Shown here piece after piece: positions 1 to 8,877 of a stretch of DNA of 21,300 nt. Source of the DNA: Butyrivibrio sp. Lineage in GTDB: Bacteria; Bacillota_A; Clostridia; Lachnospirales; Lachnospiraceae. The DNA is taken from NCBI GenBank assembly GCA_017996845.1, contig JAGOGF010000031.1:1-21300 (forward strand), in the 5' to 3' direction. Within the stretch, counting starts at the first letter, position 1; each line of letters starts with the position of its first letter. A model generated the notes under the pieces. It was not told the origin of the DNA, ran no database searches, and was given only the letters and a program-made list of their open reading frames with translations. A program made the position numbers and the translations under genes.

Positions 1-191
1 CCTATCTGCTGACAGGAGATTATCCTTATGATTCACTGTATATGCTGCAGCATTTTATGAATAATACGTTTCAGTCACTGGATTATCAGAAACTGTCGGC
101 AGCAGCAATTATTATGTCAATCGTCATCATCATTCTCGTCGGAATCATGTTTCTGACAGAAGACCGGTTCGGACGTGATATTGAGTCATAG
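1..191 (+). CDS. Sugar ABC transporter permease, C-terminal end (partial)
   Basis: The frame beginning at base 3 is open from the window edge to a TAG at 189-191, giving the last 63 residues of a protein. The tail has the layout of a MalF-type (CUT1) permease C-terminus: a short extracytoplasmic stretch with aromatic residues, then a hydrophobic helix of Ile/Val/Leu/Met (about 20 residues), then a short charged cytoplasmic end (DRFGRDIES). It lies 34 bases before a MalG-like permease gene, the usual order of the two permease subunits of a carbohydrate importer. The two would form the membrane channel. The conserved EAA loop lies outside the window, so the family call rests on the tail layout and the neighbour. 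Confidence 0.7.
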   Translation, partial: YLLTGDYPYDSLYMLQHFMNNTFQSLDYQKLSAAAIIMSIVIIILVGIMFLTEDRFGRDIES

Positions 192-225
192 GCTATATTG
201 GGAAGTAAATCTGAAAGGTATTGTT

Positions 226-1323
226 ATGTGGAGAAATGGGCGCACAACAGGCGAATACCGCGAATGCATTGTTGAACGGGCGCCTGAGAATAAATGGCTG
301 GATGAGCCGGGAGCACGCAAACGAGGCTGCCCTGGAGAGGAACACGCAGATCATGGGCCTGGCGATGCGGAAATAGCACCCGCAGTTGACAGCAGGACAG
401 CACGTGTCTACAGAGGACAGATCAGGAGCGCACATCGCAGACATCGAATCGGCCAAATACAGATCGGGATAGGGACAGTTGTCTGTGCTTTTTTTGCTGT
501 TTTATTTCTGCTTCCGATTATCCTGACCATCACAAATTCATTTATGTCTTCTTCGGAAATCAGTGCCAATTATGGAGCCGTATTTCAGACGACAGATACA
601 GGCGGGAAGATCTTCATCGCCAAGACCGTAACCCTCAAATTCATACCGGATATGGTTTCCTTCAGCCAGTATATTACGGTGCTGTTTAAAAGCCCGCAGT
701 ATTTGTTTAAATTCTGGAATTCTGTCATCTATGTGGTTCCGATCGTCGGATTTCAGCTATTTGTTGCAGCACTAGCATCTTACGGTTTTGCCAGATACAG
801 AGGCAGGGTTAAGGACATTATTTTCTTTATTTATATTATTGTCATGCTGATGCCCTATCAGGTCACATTGGTTCCGAATTTCCTGGTATCTTCCTGGCTG
901 GGAATTCTGAATACCAGATGGGCAATCTGGCTGCCGGGCATTTTCTCTCCATTTGCCGTTTTCCTGTTGACCAAGTTTATCCGCAGGATTCCGGAATCCG
1001 TGATGGAGGCGGCGCAGATCGACGGGGCAGGAGAATGGCAGATCTTCGCACAGATCTGTATGCCGTTATGCAAAGGCGGCATTATATCGATTGCGATCCT
1101 GATCTTTATTGATTACTGGAATATGGTAGAGCAGCCGCTGATTCTGCTGACAGATGAAGAACTTCATCCATTGTCCGTATTTTTATCAAAGATCAATTCC
1201 GGCGAGATCAGTCTGGCATTTGCAGTTGCGGTCATTTATATGATACCTCCCTTACTGGTATTCCTCTACGGCGAAGAGTATCTGGTGGAGGGTATCACTT
1301 ATCAGGGTGGTATCAAGGGATAA
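226..1323 (+). CDS. Carbohydrate ABC transporter permease, MalG-like (CUT1), with odd N-terminal extension
   Basis: This is an inner-membrane permease subunit of a sugar or oligosaccharide importer. From about base 465 the protein has the usual six-helix MalG plan, an extracytoplasmic insertion between helices 1 and 2, and a clear EAA cytoplasmic loop (MEAAQIDGAGEWQIFAQICM, about 1002-1061) that docks the ATPase. I chose ATG 226 because AAAGG sits about 7 bases upstream; the frame also opens at a GTG at 175 that overlaps the previous gene and has no evident ribosome-binding site. The first 75-80 residues are unusual: Arg/Gly/Glu/His/Pro-rich, hydrophilic and encoded by GC-richer DNA than the rest, with no in-frame start until the first helix. 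Similar permeases normally begin a few residues before helix 1. The gene sits in a + strand operon with export-type proteins downstream. Confidence 0.88.
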   Translation: MWRNGRTTGEYRECIVERAPENKWLDEPGARKRGCPGEEHADHGPGDAEIAPAVDSRTARVYRGQIRSAHRRHRIGQIQIGIGTVVCAFFAVLFLLPIILTITNSFMSSSEISANYGAVFQTTDTGGKIFIAKTVTLKFIPDMVSFSQYITVLFKSPQYLFKFWNSVIYVVPIVGFQLFVAALASYGFARYRGRVKDIIFFIYIIVMLMPYQVTLVPNFLVSSWLGILNTRWAIWLPGIFSPFAVFLLTKFIRRIPESVMEAAQIDGAGEWQIFAQICMPLCKGGIISIAILIFIDYWNMVEQPLILLTDEELHPLSVFLSKINSGEISLAFAVAVIYMIPPLLVFLYGEEYLVEGITYQGGIKG

Positions 1324-1349
1324 CAGTTTGAAGCACGGAGGATAAAACA

Positions 1350-3206
1350 GTGGCTGAGCTTGATGTAAACGAAATAAAAGCAAATAAGAGAAAGGATACG
1401 ATCAAGAATATTGCAATCGCTTTTCTGGCGATCATGCTGGTTCTGACGTTCTTTTCCAATACAATCAGAAACTATACCCTGCCTACGGTTGCGACGCAGG
1501 GAGTGCAGCCGGGATCGATCTCGCCGCAGATCAGGGGAACCGGTACGGTTGCAGCGGATGATCCGTATAATCTGACGGTTTCGGAAACACGCAAGATTGC
1601 AAGTGTAGCGGTCAAGGTGGGAGATACCGTCAAAAAGGGTGATGTCATTTACAGTCTGGAAGATCAGGAATCCAGTGAACTGACCGATGCGCAGAGCAAA
1701 CTGGATGACTTGAATCTGGCATATGAACAGGCACTCTTCAGCGGCGATGTTCCGGATGGCATCATATCGAAGGTCCGAAATGGCAAAACAGATACCATGG
1801 ATGCCTATCAGGAAGAACTGAAGGAAGTGAATGACAGATTTGTCGCAGCAACCAAAGCAGATGCACAGGCGCAGGCGACCATTGATCTGCTGACCGCCGA
1901 ACAATCCTATGTTGGATTTCTGATTGATAATAATCCGGGAACCAGCCAGGATTCCACGCCGGATGCGACCTATGAACTGACCCGGATCAAGACCGGACAG
2001 ACCAATACCGGTGCAGCAATCACGGATCTGAATTCACAGATCAGTGGGCTGCAGGGGAAATTGAAAGATCTGGATGCCCTGCGGACGGCAAGAGATACGG
2101 CTGAGGCTGCGGTTGATGCAGCACAAAGTGCCGTGACTAATTATCATCCCGATGCATCATCATCATCATCATCATCAGATCAGCAAAAAGATAAAACGGC
2201 ATTAAATGATGCTCTTACTGCTGCCCAAAAAGCTGCGTCAGATGCTAGAAATACTTTTGAAAATGCCCTTTCCAGTAACAATGACTACAATGGTCAGATT
2301 TCCGATCTGAAGGCACAGCTGGAAACAAACAAGGCCAATCTGTCAACCCTGAATTCAGAATCCGATGATCTGAATGATATTTTGAATCAGCATACGAGAG
2401 ATTCCGCGATATTCAAAAATGATTATGATAAAAAGCTTGCAGTTGCAAACGGAACCAAAGCACAGACCAAGACGGCACTGGATCAGGCGACCAAAGACCG
2501 TACTGATCTTCTGACCAGTATCAAGACAGAGCTTGGGCTTTCCTCTCAGCAGAAGCAGATTAAGGAAGCACAGGCAAAAGTGGACCGCCTTCGGGCGAAA
2601 GCAATTGGCGCTTCCATCAAGTCTCCGGTTGACGGAACCATATCTTCCCTGGCATATGCTGCAGGAGAATCTACCGCGGCAGATCAGTCGGCGGCTGTGA
2701 TTCAGGTGGCAGGAAAGCCTATGACAGCCAGTTTCTCCGTAACCAATGAGCAGGCTAAGAAACTCAAGGCAGGAGATGAAGCGCAGCCCCAGAATGCCTG
2801 GTTCTATACGCAGTTCAAGGCAACACTGAAATCCATTAAACCGGATACGACGGATCCCGCCGGTAAGAAAATGCTGACATTCCAGATCGAAAGCCCGGAA
2901 GTTACCACCGGGCAGAGCGTCAGTCTGGCGATCGGAGAGAGTGCGCAGGATTATGATATGACAGTACCCAACAGTGCCATGCGGGAAGATAACAACGGCA
3001 AATTCATACTGGTCGTACAGAGTAAGGCAAGCCCGCTTGGAAACCGCTATATTGCGCAGCGTGTGGACGTCAAGGTGCTGGCAAGTGACGATACGACAAC
3101 TGCAATAACAGCCAGTCTGGAAGGCGATGAATATGTTATTACAACCGTTTCAGCACCCGTCAAGGCAGGACAACAGGTACGACTGGCAAATACACAGATT
3201 CAGTAA
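1350..3206 (+). CDS. HlyD/MacA-like efflux adaptor (membrane fusion protein family)
   Basis: This is a 618-residue extracytoplasmic adaptor anchored by one N-terminal helix (about residues 20-38). A lipoyl-like half-motif (VGDTVKKGDVIYSLED, about 92-107) is followed by a long Ala/Asp/Gln/Lys-rich coiled coil and a second half-motif (IKSPVDGTISSLAYAAGE, about 423-440), then beta-barrel and membrane-proximal domains. This is the order of HlyD/MacA/YknX adaptors. The coiled coil is interrupted by a seven-serine run (residues 270-276) made of a TCA repeat. GTG 1350 is the start because GGAGG lies 8-14 bases upstream. Adaptors of this family normally work with a MacB-type ABC exporter or permease; here the next gene is a MacB-core-like protein, while the upstream genes are sugar importer permeases. 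At 618 residues it is longer than the usual 350-450, mostly through the hairpin. Confidence 0.85.
   Translation: MAELDVNEIKANKRKDTIKNIAIAFLAIMLVLTFFSNTIRNYTLPTVATQGVQPGSISPQIRGTGTVAADDPYNLTVSETRKIASVAVKVGDTVKKGDVIYSLEDQESSELTDAQSKLDDLNLAYEQALFSGDVPDGIISKVRNGKTDTMDAYQEELKEVNDRFVAATKADAQAQATIDLLTAEQSYVGFLIDNNPGTSQDSTPDATYELTRIKTGQTNTGAAITDLNSQISGLQGKLKDLDALRTARDTAEAAVDAAQSAVTNYHPDASSSSSSSDQQKDKTALNDALTAAQKAASDARNTFENALSSNNDYNGQISDLKAQLETNKANLSTLNSESDDLNDILNQHTRDSAIFKNDYDKKLAVANGTKAQTKTALDQATKDRTDLLTSIKTELGLSSQQKQIKEAQAKVDRLRAKAIGASIKSPVDGTISSLAYAAGESTAADQSAAVIQVAGKPMTASFSVTNEQAKKLKAGDEAQPQNAWFYTQFKATLKSIKPDTTDPAGKKMLTFQIESPEVTTGQSVSLAIGESAQDYDMTVPNSAMREDNNGKFILVVQSKASPLGNRYIAQRVDVKVLASDDTTTAITASLEGDEYVITTVSAPVKAGQQVRLANTQIQ
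2157..2177 (+). repeat. (TCA)7 trinucleotide repeat inside the adaptor gene
   Basis: Seven perfect TCA triplets lie in frame and encode seven serines in the coiled-coil hairpin of the HlyD-like adaptor. Copy-number change would alter only the serine run length and would not break the frame. Confidence 0.95.
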
Positions 3207-3221
3207 AGCGGAGAAACGCAA

Positions 3222-4526
3222 ATGGCAATCAAGTTAAGATTCAAACATCTGTCCAAAAGACAGATCATATGGGCGGGTATCTGCCTGACGTGTCTTCTGC
3301 TCATTGGCATTCTCCAGCTGTACAGAAATGTTATTGTCTCCGGACTTCTGGATCAGAATGAAGCGGGAAGATGGTCGAAGAACGGGAATAGCGCACAGGT
3401 CAGTGTCTTTTTTGCACCGGATGCCAATATCACGCAGGATAAAGTCCGGGAATTTGAATATGATATTTCAAAAGCACTGACGGATAATTCCATTACGGAC
3501 CCGTCGCCGCAGGCAGATGCCAGATTGTGGGCAGACTGTTACAGCGCCTATGGCAGTGTGGTTCTGACAAATGACAGTAAAAACATAACAACACAGGTGA
3601 TGGGCGTTGGCGGTGATTTTTTCCTCTTCCATCCGGTGGAACTGGTAGCAGGTGCTTATTTCAGCGGCGATGATCTGATGAAGGACAGGATTATCATAGA
3701 TGAAGATATGGCATTTCAGCTGTTTGGATCAGATAATGTAATCGGGAAAAGTGTTACAATCGGCGGTGTTCCGCATTATATTGTGGGTGTCGTCAAAAGG
3801 GAAAGAGGCAAATTTGCGGATGCTGCAGGCCTCTCACAATCCCTTGCCTACCTTTCCTATGACTCGCTGCGGCAGTACGGATCTTTTTCCAATTCTGTTC
3901 AGCTGCAGACCGATCAGGCAGGAAGCGGAACAGGCATAACGACAGATGCATCCGCCGGTAATACGTCCGGAACGACAGGAAACGGAATTGCAGCGGCTGC
4001 AGCCGGCATGGCAGTTACAGCAGGAAAGAGTACAAGTGCAGCGGGAACATCCAGTCCGAGTGCAGCCGGAGCAGGTTTAACAGATAGCACAATGCAGACA
4101 GATCAGATTACCTGTTATGAGGTGGTTCTGCCGGATCCGGTGAAAGGATTTGCGGCTTCCCTTCTGCAACAGAAGCTTCCGTTATCACTGAATCAGGTTA
4201 AGATTGTTGATAACACGGCAAGGTTTGGAATTCCGACGCTTGTCAAAACGATGACAGGCTTTGGAATCCGCAGCATGCAGGAAAATGGACTGTGCTACCC
4301 CTATTGGGAGAACATTGCGAGGGGATGGGAAGACGTTCTGGCGCTGGTCATTCTGGTACAGGGCATTTGTATCGTCATACTGCTTCTCATAATTGTGATT
4401 GCAATCGTGCAGACATACAGACATAAGAAATGGACGGCTGCAGGGATCTGGAAAATGATAATGGACAAAAAATATGATATGGAATCAAAGATCAAATATC
4501 ATAATGAAAAATGGAAATATTTCTGA
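3222..4526 (+). CDS. MacB periplasmic-core-like protein with two membrane helices
   Basis: The 434-residue protein has one N-terminal helix (about residues 15-35), a long extracytoplasmic part, and one C-terminal helix (about 375-400) followed by a basic cytoplasmic tail. The extracytoplasmic part has features of the MacB_PCD/FtsX extracellular domain: a segment on the state of a residue pair (GAYFSGDD), then a DEDMAFQLFGSDNVIGKSVTIGG-like stretch (about 157-178), which is characteristic of MacB-type permeases. Typical MacB/FtsX permeases have four helices, so the pore-forming pair is missing. A Gly/Ala/Ser/Thr-rich linker (about 228-290) splits the domain. ATG 3222 follows GGAG by about 8 bases, and the gene starts 15 bases after the adaptor, so the two are probably co-translated. 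A role as a scaffold or sensor for the adaptor is my inference. Confidence 0.68.
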   Translation: MAIKLRFKHLSKRQIIWAGICLTCLLLIGILQLYRNVIVSGLLDQNEAGRWSKNGNSAQVSVFFAPDANITQDKVREFEYDISKALTDNSITDPSPQADARLWADCYSAYGSVVLTNDSKNITTQVMGVGGDFFLFHPVELVAGAYFSGDDLMKDRIIIDEDMAFQLFGSDNVIGKSVTIGGVPHYIVGVVKRERGKFADAAGLSQSLAYLSYDSLRQYGSFSNSVQLQTDQAGSGTGITTDASAGNTSGTTGNGIAAAAAGMAVTAGKSTSAAGTSSPSAAGAGLTDSTMQTDQITCYEVVLPDPVKGFAASLLQQKLPLSLNQVKIVDNTARFGIPTLVKTMTGFGIRSMQENGLCYPYWENIARGWEDVLALVILVQGICIVILLLIIVIAIVQTYRHKKWTAAGIWKMIMDKKYDMESKIKYHNEKWKYF

Positions 4527-4555
4527 TCCGCATGGCGGAAAGAAAGGATAGCAGG

Positions 4556-7009
4556 ATGAAAAAATGGACAAAGGTTCTGAATATTGGGCTTAGTGCGATT
4601 ATGGCATTCTCTTTATCGGCATGCGGAAACACTGCAGGGGGTAGCGCTTCCGGAACAGCAGCTTCTGATAAAACCGGTGCAAAGGATTATGTTTATAAGG
4701 AAGATGCCATCAGCAATGGCAGCAAATATCAGGCAAACGAAATAAACAGTATGTCCTTCTGCAATGAGCGGATCTATGATTTTGGCTATCACTATGCGGA
4801 GGATGGTTCAGCGACTTTTTTTGTTGAGAATTATAAAACAGACGGCAGTGATTATCAGTCTTTTGAAATCAAGGGAGCTGAAAATGTCAGTTTTTCCTAT
4901 CCAACGGTAGATACGGAGGGAAATATCTATGTTGCAAGAATTACTTATACGACAGGAAATCAGCCGATTGTGGGAGCAGGCATTGCCGAAAAAGCTACGG
5001 ATACAGCAGAGCCTGATACAGCAGAGGCTGACAGTGCTGCAGCTGAAACGACAGCAGCAGATGCTTCCGAGACTGCATCTGGCGTAAGTACAGGCACAGA
5101 TACTGCAGTTTCAGAAGATGCGGTTTCTGCGGATGCGGGGGATTCTGAAAGTACAGATGCAGCCACATCCGATCAGACAGAACTTGTGAAATACGACAGT
5201 ACCGGTAAGGAAATCTGGAAAATGAAGATGGGAAAGGGAGTTTCTGCTGACAGTGGGTATTATATCAACGGGATTGCCTTTTCGGATCAGTATGGTCTGT
5301 TCGTAACAGACAGTGTGGCAGTCAATCTCTATAATCCCAAAGACGGTTCCTTAACCAAAAAGGTAATGGATGTTACGGACGGATCTGCGCCATCCGTTTA
5401 TGCGATTCGCGGTGGGAAAGTCCTGATTGCAACCTATGAGACAAATGGAATTTCATTTCGTGAACTGGATATGACCACAGGGAAAGAGTCAGATCCATTG
5501 CCGATTTCCAAAGAGCTCAACAATTACTCGTCTTATTATGCGGGACCGGATTATGATCTGTATCTGACCGGATCAGATGGCATCAGTGCACTGAACATCG
5601 GGGATACAAAGCTTACCAAACTGGTTGATTTCGTTGATTCGGATATTGATGCATCGTATGTGGGAACAGCCTGCATAATCAGCAGCACACAAATAGCAGC
5701 TGTTATTTCAGGAACCGATAATGATTATACGCTTGCCGTTCTGACCAAAGTGCAGCCCAAGGATGTTGCTGATAAAAAAGTAATTACAATGGGTTGTAAC
5801 TACATTGATTACAGAGTCAGATCAGAAGTAATAAAGTTCAATAAGAGCAGCAGTGATTACAGAATCAAGATACTGGATTACTCCCAGTACAATACCGAAG
5901 ATGATTATAATGCAGGTCTGACAAAGCTTAATACCGATATCGTATCCGGCAATACGCCCGATCTGATGATTCTGGACAGCTCCATGCCGTCGGACAGCTA
6001 TATTGCAAAGGGAGTACTGAAGGATCTTGACGGTTATTTTAAAAAAGATGCAGATCTGCAGAAGAATAAGTACCTGACCAATATACTCGATGCCTTCCAG
6101 TCAAATGGAAAAATGTACACCGTTATGCCTTCTTTTACCATTTATACGGTTGCGGCCAAGACAAAGGATGTTGGAAATACGTCAGGCTGGACCATGGAGG
6201 ATCTGGAGAAGCTGCGCCAAAAGAAAAATGCAGATTATGCGACTCTTTTCGGACCAACTTCGCAGGATTCCATCATGAGCATGGCGATGATGCTCTCAGG
6301 TGAAGATTTCATAGACTGGAACAAGCAGGAATGCAGCTACAATTCAGATGGGTTTATCAGTCTGCTGAACTTCATCAGCAAGTTCCCCAAGAAAGATCCG
6401 ACGGATGCCAATACAGATTACTCAGCCTATTGGAGAGAAGGCAAATCGCTTCTGAACTGGGCATACATTGGAAGTTATAATGATTATAACAATCTGAAAA
6501 AGGGTACCTTCGGCGATGACATTACACTGATCGGTTTTCCGACTGCCAGCAAAAAAGGTTCTGTTATTTTGCCTGACTTCAGTCTTGCAATGAGTGCAAC
6601 AACCAAAAATGGAGATGGCTGTTGGCAGTTCCTGCGGACGTTCCTGACACAGAAATATCAGGATGCCATAACAGGATCTTTCCCTGTAAGTACTGCGACA
6701 CTTGAGAAACTTGGACAGGCGTCGATGAAGAATCCGACGACCACGGACGAAAACGGCAAGGTGACAGAAGAGAAGCAAACGTGGTATATTGGAGGACAGG
6801 AAGTAGAGATATCTCCAATGACACAGGAAGAAGTTCAGACGATGACGGATTTCATCAGGAGTCTGTCTGTACCATATTCCTATAATCAGGATATTCAGAA
6901 TATTATTACGGAGGAAACGGCTCCGTTCCTGCAGGGACAGAAGCAGGCGGCGGATGTGGCCAATATCATTCAGTCCAAGGTTCGAATCTATGTGAATGAG
7001 AACAGCTGA
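4556..7009 (+). CDS. Large two-part extracellular solute-binding lipoprotein
   Basis: ATG 4556 is preceded by AAAGGA with good spacing and gives a clean lipoprotein signal: MKKW, a hydrophobic stretch, then lipobox LSAC with the lipid-modified Cys at residue 23. The frame is open upstream to 4511, but that start overlaps the previous gene and would bury the signal. Residues about 24-400 are rich in beta-strand-like repeats with Gly/Asp turns and may form a propeller-like domain, interrupted by a long acidic Ala/Thr/Asp/Glu/Ser linker (about 143-208). From about residue 406 the protein resembles family 1 sugar-binding proteins (SBP_bac_1): an early strand, a VIKFNKSSSDYRIKI segment, and NTPDLMIL. 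Total 817 residues, about twice a normal binding protein. It probably feeds the sugar permeases upstream; the substrate cannot be read from the sequence. Confidence 0.82.
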   Translation: MKKWTKVLNIGLSAIMAFSLSACGNTAGGSASGTAASDKTGAKDYVYKEDAISNGSKYQANEINSMSFCNERIYDFGYHYAEDGSATFFVENYKTDGSDYQSFEIKGAENVSFSYPTVDTEGNIYVARITYTTGNQPIVGAGIAEKATDTAEPDTAEADSAAAETTAADASETASGVSTGTDTAVSEDAVSADAGDSESTDAATSDQTELVKYDSTGKEIWKMKMGKGVSADSGYYINGIAFSDQYGLFVTDSVAVNLYNPKDGSLTKKVMDVTDGSAPSVYAIRGGKVLIATYETNGISFRELDMTTGKESDPLPISKELNNYSSYYAGPDYDLYLTGSDGISALNIGDTKLTKLVDFVDSDIDASYVGTACIISSTQIAAVISGTDNDYTLAVLTKVQPKDVADKKVITMGCNYIDYRVRSEVIKFNKSSSDYRIKILDYSQYNTEDDYNAGLTKLNTDIVSGNTPDLMILDSSMPSDSYIAKGVLKDLDGYFKKDADLQKNKYLTNILDAFQSNGKMYTVMPSFTIYTVAAKTKDVGNTSGWTMEDLEKLRQKKNADYATLFGPTSQDSIMSMAMMLSGEDFIDWNKQECSYNSDGFISLLNFISKFPKKDPTDANTDYSAYWREGKSLLNWAYIGSYNDYNNLKKGTFGDDITLIGFPTASKKGSVILPDFSLAMSATTKNGDGCWQFLRTFLTQKYQDAITGSFPVSTATLEKLGQASMKNPTTTDENGKVTEEKQTWYIGGQEVEISPMTQEEVQTMTDFIRSLSVPYSYNQDIQNIITEETAPFLQGQKQAADVANIIQSKVRIYVNENS

Positions 7010-7029
7010 TCCCTGGCCGTAACAAATGG

Positions 7030-8868
7030 ATGACAATCAGAGAATATCTGCATCACAAAAAGCTTTTGACAGATGGAGCATTTGGAACCTATTATTCAGG
7101 AAAATATAATTCCGAAATGCTTCCGGAACTTGCCAGTATGAAAGCACCGGATCAGGTAAGAGCCATACACAGAGAGTATATTGCTGCAGGCGCGAGACTG
7201 ATCCGGACCAATACATTTGCTTCAAACTGTATCAACCTTAACTGTGACAGGACGGCGCTGCGGGAATATATTCTGGCAGCGTGTCTGATTGCGCAGGAAA
7301 CAGCGCAGGAGTGGAACCTTGCACATGAAGACGATCCGGTCTTTGTAGCAGGGGATATCGGACCGGTTCCCATCAGTGATCCGCAGGATATGCATTCAGA
7401 TGAGGATGAATACCGCTTTATCGTGAACGCGATGATCGAGGCAGGGATCCATATATTTGTTTTTGAGACTTTTTCTGAAACAGCAGGGATTCTGTCGGCA
7501 GTGTCTTACTGCAAGACGAAGCTTCCTGCAGAAGAATCATTTGTACTGATGCAGATCTGTGTGAACCAGCACGGATATACCAACCGCGGACTGCATGCAA
7601 GAAAACTCCTGCAGCAGTTAGCAGAAGAGGGTGAAGTTGATGCAATGGGACTGAACTGCGGCATCGGCCCTGGAGCGATGAAGAATGTCATGGATACGAT
7701 TGATCTGCAAGCCTATTCCGGAAGCAGCTTACCTGCTTCCTCCGGATACAAATATATTTCAGCACTTCCAAATGCAAGTTTCCCGGGTCGGCAGGCTGAT
7801 CGTATGGTCTTCCAGAATAACGAGGCTTATTTCACAGACAGAATCGGCAGCATTGCGGATGCAGGTGCAGATATTGTCGGTGGGTGCTGCGGAACCAATC
7901 CGCAGTATATCAGACGTATGGCGCAGGAGATTAACTGGAAACAGAGCGGTCATCACTTTCCATTACCGGATGATCATCAGCAGGAGCATATCCGAACGAA
8001 GGACAGCAGTTTCTATGCTGGCCAGAAAGCAAGCAAACTGATCACAGTGGAACTGGCACCGCCATTTATGGCGGATGACCAGAAACTGATGGACGCAGCA
8101 AATCAGCTCACAGGTATCCATGTAGATGCAATTACCCTACCGGATTCGCCTTCCGGCAGGACGCGGGCAGATTCTGTTCTGATGGGTCTGAAAGTATTGG
8201 AAGAAACAGGAATCTGCACGATTCCGCATATCTGCTGCAGAGATAAGAATATTATTGCGCTTCGTTCCTACCTGCTGGGAGCGTATTTGAATGGAATCCG
8301 TAATTTTCTGGTAATTACGGGAGATCCCATTCCCACCTTGATGCGGCAGGATGTAAAAAGTGTATTTAACTTCGATTCAGTTGGTTTGATGCGTATTATA
8401 CAGGAACTGAATGAAGAACAATTTTATGCGGACCCGATCACCTATGGCGGGGCATTGAATTATACCAGGAAAAATCTGGATATTGAGATCAGGCGTATGC
8501 AGCAGAAGATTGAAGCAGGTGCATCCTTTTTTATGACACAGCCAGTATTTTCCAGACAGGATGAAGAACGCCTGCATATATTAAAGAGTGCAATGCTGGA
8601 AACAAATCCTTCTGCAAGATTGTTCTGTGGTCTGATGCCGCTGGTGAGCCGTAAAAATGCACTTTTTATCCAGAACGAGATGAGCGGTATCAATGTTACG
8701 GATGAAATCGTAGCGCTGTACCGGGACGATATGAGCCGTACAGAAGGAGAAGCAGTCGGAATCCGTATTGTGAACCAGGTTATCCGGGATACAGCTGATT
8801 TTGCGGATGGGTATTATTTCTCGATTCCATTCAACAGAGTCTATATGCTGCAGGATATTTTAATGTAA
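7030..8868 (+). CDS. yitJ: Bifunctional homocysteine S-methyltransferase / 5,10-methylenetetrahydrofolate reductase
   Basis: A 612-residue cytoplasmic two-domain enzyme of methionine and one-carbon metabolism. The N-terminal half (about 1-300) is a homocysteine methyltransferase barrel: LTDGAFGT near the start, IRTNTFASN, and zinc-ligand cysteines in MGLNCG (Cys210) and GGCCGTNP (Cys286, Cys287). The C-terminal half (about 335-612) is a MetF-type reductase: ITVELAPP, FLVITGDP, GGALNYTRK and EAGASFFMTQPVF. The length matches the YitJ family. ATG 7030 begins 20 bases after the lipoprotein stop, but no clear ribosome-binding site precedes it, so translation may depend on coupling to the upstream gene. 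The N-terminus aligns with the start of the family barrel, so a downstream start is unlikely. It has no obvious functional link to the transport genes. Confidence 0.93.
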   Translation: MTIREYLHHKKLLTDGAFGTYYSGKYNSEMLPELASMKAPDQVRAIHREYIAAGARLIRTNTFASNCINLNCDRTALREYILAACLIAQETAQEWNLAHEDDPVFVAGDIGPVPISDPQDMHSDEDEYRFIVNAMIEAGIHIFVFETFSETAGILSAVSYCKTKLPAEESFVLMQICVNQHGYTNRGLHARKLLQQLAEEGEVDAMGLNCGIGPGAMKNVMDTIDLQAYSGSSLPASSGYKYISALPNASFPGRQADRMVFQNNEAYFTDRIGSIADAGADIVGGCCGTNPQYIRRMAQEINWKQSGHHFPLPDDHQQEHIRTKDSSFYAGQKASKLITVELAPPFMADDQKLMDAANQLTGIHVDAITLPDSPSGRTRADSVLMGLKVLEETGICTIPHICCRDKNIIALRSYLLGAYLNGIRNFLVITGDPIPTLMRQDVKSVFNFDSVGLMRIIQELNEEQFYADPITYGGALNYTRKNLDIEIRRMQQKIEAGASFFMTQPVFSRQDEERLHILKSAMLETNPSARLFCGLMPLVSRKNALFIQNEMSGINVTDEIVALYRDDMSRTEGEAVGIRIVNQVIRDTADFADGYYFSIPFNRVYMLQDILM

Positions 8869-8877
8869 AATCCAGTA

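Noticed and set aside
193..456. Reverse-strand open frame of about 87 codons
   Set aside because: Cys/Ser/Phe-rich, no ribosome-binding site, and opposite the N-terminal extension of the permease; likely a chance frame.
2157..2177. Phase-variation switch by the TCA repeat
   Set aside because: A trinucleotide unit cannot shift the frame, so on/off switching is not possible.
6422..7036. Reverse-strand open frame of about 200 codons
   Set aside because: Antisense to the lipoprotein gene, with Cys/His/Leu/Arg-rich composition typical of shadow frames.
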